Shown: piece after piece, positions 55,316 through 62,599 of the stretch
How positions within the stretch are numbered: position 1 is the first letter of the stretch
How the letters are laid out: every line of letters begins with the position of its first letter
From: Flavobacteriales bacterium
Lineage (GTDB): Bacteria; Bacteroidota; Bacteroidia; Flavobacteriales_G; JALEGO01
NCBI GenBank assembly: GCA_020628935.1
Contig: JAHDEG010000003.1
Location: 1 to 64,000 of the forward strand
Direction of reading: 5' to 3'
DNA: 64,000 bases
Notes under the pieces: generated by a model
Database searches by the model: none
The model's input: the letters and a program-made list of their open reading frames with translations, nothing else
What the model was told of the DNA's origin: nothing
Translations under genes and position numbers: made by a program

Positions 55316-57724
55316 TTATACTTTCTCTTCTACGGATGCTATACAGGGTAAAATAGTTTTTTGTATTTTCTCTCTGAATTTCTGCTCCGATTTTAATTTT
55401 TCTTGCCTTAATTGCTCTTCATACTCAAAAGCATGAAAATTGATGTCTCGCAACAATTCTGCTTTATGTTCTTGCTTTTGCATCTTATCAATAGCTTTAT
55501 TTAGCTCTCTCTCAATTATACTGCTTAAAGCAACATTACTTACTCTGCCTTTTTTGGCTTTTCCTCCATTAAACCAGAAGGTTTCTGAACCCTTGTAGGC
55601 AACAACACACCAATTATAGCTGTATAATTCATTTAAGTTTTCTGTAAATACATTACCATTTTGAGGCATACGTTGAAAAGAGTTTAGCTCTTCAGGAAGT
55701 AAATAAGCATAAATTCGATCATAATTTTTAGCATTACTTATTTCAATTTCAAGCTTTTCGTATCTAATAACTGCTCTCTTACCTGTTGTAGAGTCTGTTA
55801 TATCAATAGTTTCTCGTTTTTTTGTTTGTTCTGCTACTATACGGTCAATGTTTATCCAGCCTGGGTCATTTATCAAAATACGATACGCATCTTCACTTAT
55901 TGGACCATTCTTTTTCACACCCAATTGCTTGCAAACACTGGTAAGATTATCGTTATATTCTTTTTGGTAGTTGCCGTTCTCTCTTTTAAACTCGGCACTG
56001 ATTTGCTGCATTTCTTTTTCTCTAGCTTTGTAAGTTAGTTTAGCTAGCTTATTGTAATAGGACGCATTTGTTTTTTCAATGGCTTTTTGAATTAGCTCTT
56101 GCTGTTTTTTATAGTAATTATTTAGTTTGGTTACAGCCTTTTTGTTAAGCTCAATTTTGCCGTGTTTTTGGTTAGCAAATTCATTAAAAACATGAAATAA
56201 AGTGTACTTACCTTGACCTTCTAAATACTTGGTAGCCATTTCATCTATTTCCCACATGTTTTTGTCTAGGTTATTTACATACACATCCAGCACATTACCA
56301 TCGCAAGTCTCGTGTATGCAAGGTACTCGCTCTTCAAACTCCCTAGTAGCCAAAAGAGTGTTGTTGAATTCTTTGTTCCAAATAGTCTTTATTTTAGAAG
56401 GGTTAAGGCCTTTAATCTCTAAACTGGGGCTAAGAAAAAGCTCAATTTTATCGTATTCTTTTGGATTAATGTTTTGATTTTCTGCTACGACAGCTATGTT
56501 CAAGGATACTATACCACAAGAAGGTGTTTTACTATTCTTTTTCATCACGACTTGTTGCTTTAACTCAAAATAATCATTGTAAATATGCTCTTTTCCTGTA
56601 ATACTTAGTAAATTATAATATACAGCTACACTTTTGTTCGGTTGAGAAATTTCGGGAAATAGTATCATGAAAACATTCTTGTAGGCTGCCTTTTGCTCAA
56701 GCACTCTAGGTAAGTCTTTAAGACTTGTTGAATAGAGAGAGTAGGTCAATAGTTTGTTTTTAATAGAAGTGTAAAACTCAGGAGTTTTATAAAGGTCAAC
56801 GTAATTATTCTCTAAATCCCAGACCAAAGGAGCGTAATCAACATAACACAATTGGAAGCCATCATTAATTTTAACTTTTATTGTTATTTCAAAAGTTTCT
56901 TCTTTATCATTTTCGGTTTTCTTATTCATAAAAACATCAAATTTTACTTTATCTAAATACCTAGAATTTATTTGTTCTAATACTCTATTTTTTATAAGAC
57001 TAAGCATTACTTTTTGCTGGTCTTTAGAGGTTATTGAAAATAAATCCTCTATTGATTCTCCTTCTAATTCATTAGTGTCAATTTTTTTAACTTCTTGATT
57101 AGAAAACCCGGCAGCAAAAGAATAATACAGACTATCGGTATATGTTTTGTTTTTTGCATTCTTACCTAAACTATGAAGTGTATCTAAATAGTTTGGTGGA
57201 TAAAAATCCAAATCTGTTATTTCGGTTGGGTGTAATGGATTTACAATAGGTTTAGGGTTTTGCCAATCAATAGTTTCACTATCGGTTCTAAAACCTGTGT
57301 AAGCTTGCATGCCTTTTTTAAATTCATTGGTAGGCACGTCAACCACAATAGGCTCTTGAGGGTTAAATTTGAGTTGTTTTCCGTTTTTACGAGCGTTAAT
57401 ATAAAACATGCCTCCTGTCTCTAATAAATCATTACCGCTTTTGGTTTGCAGGCCTGCCTTTAAGATGTCAGATGGTTTTAACGCTTCTTTCAACTCTATT
57501 TCAAATGGGCCTTCAACTGTGTTTCCGTTTTCATCTAAGAAAGCATTTTTAGGAATAGAAATAATAGCTCCATTTTTGCTGTGTAATAAGGTGTCTTCAT
57601 TATTTATTATAAATACTTGAGCTTCTAAAAAACGATCGGCATCTACCCAACGTTTTTCTCCGTTTTCGTTTAGTTCGGGTAAAATATTTTCAAGAGATTT
57701 ATTTCCACCTGTATTAAAAGCCAA
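55316..57724 (-). CDS. Ectodomain fragment of an anti-sigma-like membrane protein (5' end disrupted)
   Basis: 802 residues open from a weak TTG at 57724. The first part has a ZU5/Ig-like fold (NGAIISIPKNAFLDENGN, GPFEIELKEALKPSD, ETGGMFYINARKNG); long helical and repeat-like regions follow (KKQQELIQKAIEKTNASYYNK). Its natural start is missing. In another frame directly upstream lie a membrane span (LKIVLSALAIGAVVATAFW) and, after a TAA, a 57-residue anti-sigma-like N-terminus. Restoring one T in the run at 57723-57727 would join span and ectodomain. As it stands the ORF has no signal or membrane anchor, so it is probably not functional as drawn. Confidence 0.6.
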   Translation of the reverse strand: MAFNTGGNKSLENILPELNENGEKRWVDADRFLEAQVFIINNEDTLLHSKNGAIISIPKNAFLDENGNTVEGPFEIELKEALKPSDILKAGLQTKSGNDLLETGGMFYINARKNGKQLKFNPQEPIVVDVPTNEFKKGMQAYTGFRTDSETIDWQNPKPIVNPLHPTEITDLDFYPPNYLDTLHSLGKNAKNKTYTDSLYYSFAAGFSNQEVKKIDTNELEGESIEDLFSITSKDQQKVMLSLIKNRVLEQINSRYLDKVKFDVFMNKKTENDKEETFEITIKVKINDGFQLCYVDYAPLVWDLENNYVDLYKTPEFYTSIKNKLLTYSLYSTSLKDLPRVLEQKAAYKNVFMILFPEISQPNKSVAVYYNLLSITGKEHIYNDYFELKQQVVMKKNSKTPSCGIVSLNIAVVAENQNINPKEYDKIELFLSPSLEIKGLNPSKIKTIWNKEFNNTLLATREFEERVPCIHETCDGNVLDVYVNNLDKNMWEIDEMATKYLEGQGKYTLFHVFNEFANQKHGKIELNKKAVTKLNNYYKKQQELIQKAIEKTNASYYNKLAKLTYKAREKEMQQISAEFKRENGNYQKEYNDNLTSVCKQLGVKKNGPISEDAYRILINDPGWINIDRIVAEQTKKRETIDITDSTTGKRAVIRYEKLEIEISNAKNYDRIYAYLLPEELNSFQRMPQNGNVFTENLNELYSYNWCVVAYKGSETFWFNGGKAKKGRVSNVALSSIIERELNKAIDKMQKQEHKAELLRDINFHAFEYEEQLRQEKLKSEQKFREKIQKTILPCIASVEEKV

Positions 57725-57819
57725 AAAGCTGTTGCTACTACTGCTCCTATTGCTAGGGCAGATAACACAATTTTTAAGGCGTTTATTGCCTTATACTTTT
57801 TTTGTGCATTCTTTATTTT

Positions 57820-57993
57820 TTATTTGGTATAAAATCTTTCTAATCCTTGCATGAGCGCTTTTTGCTGTGCTAATTTTTCTTGTAAGTCTGCATTGTTTTT
57901 TAATTTTTGCTCAAACGCTTGTTTATCTTCGGTACTCAACGTATTGTTTAAGTACTTTTCTATGATTTCCATTAGTTTTAATTCTGGTCTCAT
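57820..57993 (-). pseudogene. N-terminal cytoplasmic fragment of the anti-sigma-like protein
   Basis: 57 codons from ATG at 57993 (LMEIIEKYLNNTLSTEDKQAF, EKLAQQKALMQGLERFYTK), the short helical domain typical of Bacteroidota anti-sigma-like membrane proteins. It ends at TAA 57822-57820. The same frame continues without further stops through KIKNAQKKYKAINALK and a membrane span. The TAA thus looks like a nonsense change (for example CAA or AAA to TAA). It begins 31 bases after the restored end of the sigma-factor gene. Confidence 0.65.
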
Positions 57994-58023
57994 GTGTACT
58001 TAGTTTACTTGGTGAGATAATAA

Positions 58024-58543
58024 TTAATAGCAGCCTCTTGCTTTTTCTAAGCACCTATACTTTTGTGTTTTTGCTACATTGGCGGTTTTAAATCCCATTA
58101 ACTGAGTTATTTCTGCCATTTTTTTTAGTTTCTAAATAAAACAAGGTTAATAGCCGCCTACATTGTTGACCTAGTTGTTTAATGGCTTGCTCGGCTATTT
58201 TGGCTGCTGCTTCTTGCTCAAAATCATTATTGAATTCAGCAAAAAAGTCATCGTTTAGTAAGTTAGCAGTTGAAATACCTTTTTTAGATAATTGGTTGCT
58301 ACAAAGAAAACGAGCAACACTAAACAAATAAGTGGCTATACTAGATGTTAACATAAAATCGGGCTTTTTACACTTTTGGTGAAACACCAACAGGGCTTCT
58401 TGAAAAACATCTTGTGCATCTTCAGTAGAGCCTCCTTTTGATTTAATGTACTTAACTACAGCTCTCTGATTCTTGTATAGCTTTACAAAAGCCTTATCCT
58501 CTTTTTGAGCTCTAATTAGGTTTATTATTTCTTGGTCTGTCAT
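58024..58543 (-). pseudogene. ECF-type RNA polymerase sigma factor, frameshifted in region 4
   Basis: Open for 151 codons (58543-58088). Region 2 is clear: IINLIRAQKEDKAF, DVFQEALLVFHQKC, TYLFSVARFLC. Region 4 begins IKQLGQQCRRLLTLFYLETKK and then leaves the family at a run of eight A (T8 at 58119-58126 on the plus strand). With seven A the frame continues MAEITQLMGFKTANVAKTQK and ends ...LEKARGCY at 58024. That gives about 172 residues, the usual size, with a complete helix-turn-helix. The sequence as given therefore encodes a sigma factor lacking DNA-binding region 4. Transcriptional slippage at A8 could restore part of it. Confidence 0.8.
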
Positions 58544-58727
58544 TTTATTTGTGTTGCTTTACCCTATTAATGTGAAAAAAGTAAAAAGGTAAACAAGAAT
58601 AAAACTATTTTTTTGAGAAAATATAATTGTTGTGTTTGTAGTTGTTGGTTAATAAGCACCCGAACCTAGCATTTTCGCGTTATAGGATTGTAGTGGTTAC
58701 CCTACAATGTAGCGAATGCGAAATGAA

Positions 58728-58773
58728 GCGTAAAAACGGAAAGCCTGGTTACACCTTTGGTGTAAAACGCCCT
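58728..58773 (-). repeat. GGGCGT-hairpin repeat, right copy (inverted)
   Basis: On the minus strand: AGGGCGT, hairpin TTACACC-aaa-GGTGTAA (58765-58749), then AGGCTTTCCGTTTTTACGC. Same order of blocks as the left copy at 55180 with a different hairpin sequence. Next to it, ATTGTAG-tggttacc-CTACAAT (about 58687-58708) within TTTCGC/GCGAAA forms a further stem. The 295-base gap between the sigma gene and ruvB holds nothing else. Confidence 0.6.
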
Positions 58774-58844
58774 AAAAACAATACTTAATTATTAATTAGG
58801 TTTTTTACAACTCATAAGTATTACTTGTATATTTGTGTATGTCA

Positions 58845-59870
58845 ATGAATGAAAATTTAGACGCTAATTCAGAGCATTTATCGAACACAGATAAAGACAT
58901 TGAAAAGGTATTGCGGCCTCAAGGGTTTGATGATTTTTCGGGACAAAAACAGGTTGTTGAAAACCTAAAAATATTTGTTGAAGCAACTAAAAACCGAGAA
59001 GAAGCTTTAGATCATGTGTTACTACACGGCCCTCCGGGTCTAGGGAAAACTACGCTTTCTAACATTATTGCCAACGAGTTAGAGGTTGGTATTAAAATTA
59101 CATCGGGCCCTGTACTAGAAAAGCCTGGCGATTTGGCTGGTTTACTTACTAACCTTGAAGAAAAAGATGTTTTATTTATTGATGAAATTCACCGGTTAAG
59201 CCCCATTGTGGAAGAGTACTTATACTCTGCCATGGAAGATTTTAAAATAGATATTATGATAGATTCTGGCCCCAATGCCAGAACTGTTCAAATTGCTTTA
59301 AACCCGTTTACGCTCATTGGCGCTACTACCAGGTCAGGTTTATTAACATCGCCTCTTAGGGCGCGTTTTGGCATTAATTCTCGCTTACAATATTACGATG
59401 CTAAACTATTGGCAAGTATTATTAAACGTTCGTCAGGAATTTTAAATATTGAAATTGAAGAAAAAGCAGCTAACGAAATTGCTAGACGAAGTAGAGGTAC
59501 CCCCAGAATTGCCAATGCACTTTTAAGACGAGTGCGAGATTTTGCGCAAATTAAAGGGAATGGAACTATTGATTTAGAAATTGCAAGGTATTCTTTAACT
59601 GCTCTTCATGTTGATGATAATGGTTTAGATGAAATGGACAATAAAATTTTAACCACCATTATTGAAAAATTTAAAGGCGGGCCTGTTGGTTTAACAACCA
59701 TTGCTACTGCTGTTAGTGAGGATGCCGGAACTATTGAAGAAGTTTACGAGCCATTTTTAATTAAGGAAGGTTACTTAATGCGTACACCAAGAGGTAGACA
59801 AGCTACCGAGGCTGCTTACCAACACTTAGGTTTAAGCCCTGGGAGATTGCAGGGGACTTTGTTTGAGTAA
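58845..59870 (+). CDS. ruvB: Holliday junction branch migration ATPase RuvB
   Basis: 341 residues from ATG at 58845 (MNENLD, the usual family start; ATG at 58839 and TTG at 58833 are alternatives). Walker [10 protein letters not shown] near 63-71, Walker [10 protein letters not shown], sensor 1 GATTRSGLL, and the C-terminal winged helix with [16 protein letters not shown]. It drives branch migration with RuvA. A -7 box TATATTTG at 58828-58835 lies almost at the start codon. Confidence 0.97.
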   Translation: MNENLDANSEHLSNTDKDIEKVLRPQGFDDFSGQKQVVENLKIFVEATKNREEALDHVLLHGPPGLGKTTLSNIIANELEVGIKITSGPVLEKPGDLAGLLTNLEEKDVLFIDEIHRLSPIVEEYLYSAMEDFKIDIMIDSGPNARTVQIALNPFTLIGATTRSGLLTSPLRARFGINSRLQYYDAKLLASIIKRSSGILNIEIEEKAANEIARRSRGTPRIANALLRRVRDFAQIKGNGTIDLEIARYSLTALHVDDNGLDEMDNKILTTIIEKFKGGPVGLTTIATAVSEDAGTIEEVYEPFLIKEGYLMRTPRGRQATEAAYQHLGLSPGRLQGTLFE

Positions 59871-59935
59871 TGGTTTTATCGGTTGGTAATCGAATTTTTA
59901 AAAGGCTGATCAGTGCTTAAGAAAAAAGCTGGGTT

Positions 59936-60631
59936 TTAATCCAACAAAGTATAGGTAATACCTATAGCAAAAGGGGTTAGCGATTCACCAAAGCCTGATT
60001 TAAATACTGAGTTAAAATTATAATAACTCATAAAAGCAATTCGGTTGTAACCTACTCTCATATGTGCGCCAAATCTCCAACGTTCAGCATTGTTGTAGTT
60101 ATATTCTTTATACTTACCAGTATTGTCCTTTCTTTTTGAGTGAATATCTAATCTATAACCCGCTCTTACACCTAATGTAAACTTAAAGCTTTTACCTTTT
60201 TTATTTGGCAAGCCTTTATATCTAAACTCTAAAGGAAAATCACCATATGTTAATGTTAGCTTATTTGTTTTAACACCTAATGAGTCGGCATTTAACGATG
60301 TAAATTGAGAATACGTGCCGCCAATAGCTGTATCTGGGTTTGCTATTTCAGTTAAATTAGACCTGTGATAAAAATTGTAGTTATTTAACCCTACGCCAAC
60401 AGCAAAAGTCACTCTTTTTTTAACAATCGGAAATTCATACAAATAATTAATACCTATACCTCTGCTATACCATTTAGTATTGAGTGTTTTATTGTTGTGA
60501 AACCAATTATTATGGTACATATCCACCAAAACCATATCACGGTTTCTTGGTGCATTATCTTTTATTTGAGCCCAAGAATTAATTCCTACGAAAAAACTTA
60601 ATACAAACAGAAACCTCTTTAAAAACGACAT
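59936..60631 (-). CDS. Outer-membrane beta-barrel protein (PorT-like)
   Basis: 231 residues with a signal peptide (ending SWAQ near 22) and strands typical of the OMP_b-brl_2 group (WYSRGIGINYLYEF, FAVGVGLNNYNFYH, FPLEFRYKG, FKFTLGVRAGYRLD, HMRVGYNRIAFMSYYNF), ending ITYTLLD. A specific role such as PorT in T9SS is not supported by the sequence alone. It is 12 bases upstream of the SPOR-like gene on the same strand. Confidence 0.75.
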   Translation of the reverse strand: MSFLKRFLFVLSFFVGINSWAQIKDNAPRNRDMVLVDMYHNNWFHNNKTLNTKWYSRGIGINYLYEFPIVKKRVTFAVGVGLNNYNFYHRSNLTEIANPDTAIGGTYSQFTSLNADSLGVKTNKLTLTYGDFPLEFRYKGLPNKKGKSFKFTLGVRAGYRLDIHSKRKDNTGKYKEYNYNNAERWRFGAHMRVGYNRIAFMSYYNFNSVFKSGFGESLTPFAIGITYTLLD

Positions 60632-60643
60632 GCGATAATTGTG

Positions 60644-61120
60644 TTATAATGTAATGTTAATTTTGTCTTGAACTACAAAGGCATTCGGATATAGTGATTT
60701 AATCTCATCCATAAACCCCAAAGCTTGTAAACGTGTTCTAAAATCACCAACTCTAATTTTAAAGTAGGGCATTTCTGATATCATATAAATATTTACGTTT
60801 TCGTAAAAGCGTATAAACTTTACTTTTTCTTCTAATGCAAAAGACCTGCTATTTGGGCCACTAGCCTGAAATATTTGCACTCTAAAACCTTTCACTTCAT
60901 TAACAGAATCAGTGTAATGTTTTCGATACTCAATTAATTTTTGAATGTCTGGGCTCATTTCAATTAACACCTTACCTTTTTGTACTGGTAAATCAATCTT
61001 TTCTTCCAAAACAACAGAAGAGTCTGAATTCAGCGCTTGCTCAAACAAATCTATTTCTGATTGCGCGAAAACACCGATTGATGACGTTAAAAAAAGAAAA
61101 AAGTAGCCTAAGATTTTCAT
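60644..61120 (-). CDS. SPOR-domain-like exported protein
   Basis: 158 residues from ATG at 61120 with a signal peptide (ending GVFAQ near 19); a longer ORF to 61246 has a non-family extension. The C-terminal 80 residues follow the SPOR pattern: GFRVQIFQASG, then YFKIRVGDFRTRLQALGFMDEI and FVVQDKINI. SPOR domains bind denuded glycan strands of peptidoglycan, often at division sites. A -7 box TACTTTTG lies at 61134-61127. It is probably co-transcribed with the barrel gene. Confidence 0.8.
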   Translation of the reverse strand: MKILGYFFLFLTSSIGVFAQSEIDLFEQALNSDSSVVLEEKIDLPVQKGKVLIEMSPDIQKLIEYRKHYTDSVNEVKGFRVQIFQASGPNSRSFALEEKVKFIRFYENVNIYMISEMPYFKIRVGDFRTRLQALGFMDEIKSLYPNAFVVQDKINITL

Positions 61121-61279
61121 CGACTTCAAAAGTACATAATATTTAAGTATCCGATTATTAAAAAACGTGAAATGAAAGTACACAACCGCGAAACATTTGC
61201 ACTTTAATTGAGTAAACAAACTTACAATTGGAGTGTAAGTTGGCATATTTTTTGGACTTACTACTTATAAACACACGTT

Positions 61280-62056
61280 ATGAAGCATTTAAAAAAAATA
61301 GTTTACTACAGTTTTACTTTTTTATTGGTGTTTACTTTTTCTAGCTTGTTTAGCCAAACGCCTACTCCTTTTAAAAAAGGAGAAAAATTGGAGTATAGGT
61401 TACATTACGGACTTGTAGATGCTGGAACTGCCAAATTAACGGTTTCTTCAAAAAATGAAAGTGTAAGAGGCGAGAGCGTATATCATATAATTGGCGAAGG
61501 CAGAAGCAACCGTTTTTTCGACTTCTTTTTTAAGGTTAGAGATAAATACGAAAGTTATTTTAATGAAGATTTAGAACCCTTAAAATTTGTAAGAAACGTA
61601 AATGAAGGGGGATATAAAATAGAGCAGGAGTATAATTTTTATCCAAATGATAGTATTGTTGATAATGGTAAAAACAAGAAATATAAGCTGCCTAGCGATA
61701 AGGTTCAAGACATGGTTTCTTCGTTTTATTATGCCCGATCGTTAGATTACAGTAATATTAAAGATGGAGATATTATTGACGTACCAACCTTTATGGATGA
61801 CGAAATTTATCATTTAAAGTTAAAATACAAGGGTAAAGAAACCATTAAAGTGGAAGGAACAAAATACAGATGTATGAAGTTTGTACCCGTTATGCAAACC
61901 GGCCGAATTTTTAAGGAGGAAGAGGATCTACTTATGTGGATTACCGATGATAAAAATAAAATACCTGTTGCCGCTCAAGCAAAGGTTTTAGTAGGATCTA
62001 TACGAATGGACTTAACGCATTATGAAGGATTAGCTCACCCTATTGCTAAACTTTAA
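61280..62056 (+). CDS. DUF3108 domain protein
   Basis: 258 residues with a signal peptide (ending SLFSQ near 25) and the DUF3108 fold: KGEKLEYRLHYGLVDAGTAKLTV, FFKVRDKYESYFNEDLEPLKF, KYRCMKFVPVMQTGRIF, and the end MWITDDKNKIPVAAQAKVLVGSIRMDL. Likely a periplasmic protein that binds a lipid-like or polymer ligand; the exact function of the family is not known to me. Divergent from the SPOR-like gene. Confidence 0.88.
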   Translation: MKHLKKIVYYSFTFLLVFTFSSLFSQTPTPFKKGEKLEYRLHYGLVDAGTAKLTVSSKNESVRGESVYHIIGEGRSNRFFDFFFKVRDKYESYFNEDLEPLKFVRNVNEGGYKIEQEYNFYPNDSIVDNGKNKKYKLPSDKVQDMVSSFYYARSLDYSNIKDGDIIDVPTFMDDEIYHLKLKYKGKETIKVEGTKYRCMKFVPVMQTGRIFKEEEDLLMWITDDKNKIPVAAQAKVLVGSIRMDLTHYEGLAHPIAKL

Positions 62057-62061
62057 TTCTG

Positions 62062-62598
62062 TTACGAATATTGCTCAGTAATTGAGTTTAAATGATGGTT
62101 CGTGTGAATGATAGTAAAGTAAGCCATTTCTCTTATTGTGAGTTTCCCTAACATGGGGTGTGGAAGGATGTATTTAGTTAAGTTTTCTTCCTTCCAACTT
62201 TCTACATGATTAGAAATTGTTTTAAGCTCCAAGGCTAGTTTTTTAACCATTTCTTCTTTCTGATGATTTTCAACATGTTTGGGAGCATAGTCTGGAAGTT
62301 CAATTTTACCAACTGTTTTAATGCCATTTGTAAATTTATCTTGCAATTGATTAAACGATTTCTCATCTCGGTTATTTAAACCAAACATTCCTCTAAGTAC
62401 TAGTTTGTTTATACCTAAACCTTTATTAACTGCTTTTGCAGATTTTATTAGGTGTTCAATTTGCTGACCGGTAGACCATTTATCATTTTTAGAAACCGAG
62501 AACATGCTATCATCTTGAGATTGTAGCAAGTCTTTCATACGTTTAATTAACTCATCGTACTGTTCAGCTATTTCGGCTTTAGTATAAACTCCTTCCAT
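62062..62598 (-). CDS. DinB-family protein
   Basis: 178 residues from ATG at 62598; an upstream in-frame start lies inside the RND gene and is unlikely. Four-helix bundle with the metal-binding His triad of the DinB/YfiT group: QQIEHLIKSAK near the start of helix 2 and IHTNHHLNSI at the end. Family members include bacillithiol and mycothiol transferases; the specific role here is unknown. Its start overlaps the stop of the RND gene by one or two bases' distance, so it is co-transcribed. Confidence 0.85.
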   Translation of the reverse strand: MEGVYTKAEIAEQYDELIKRMKDLLQSQDDSMFSVSKNDKWSTGQQIEHLIKSAKAVNKGLGINKLVLRGMFGLNNRDEKSFNQLQDKFTNGIKTVGKIELPDYAPKHVENHQKEEMVKKLALELKTISNHVESWKEENLTKYILPHPMLGKLTIREMAYFTIIHTNHHLNSITEQYS

Positions 62599-62599
62599 A

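Noticed and set aside
57724-57760. TTG at 57724 as a genuine start with a longer N-terminus
   Set aside because: The in-frame upstream codons read as a Ser-rich stretch unlike the membrane span expected, while the span lies in another frame, so a frameshift fits better.
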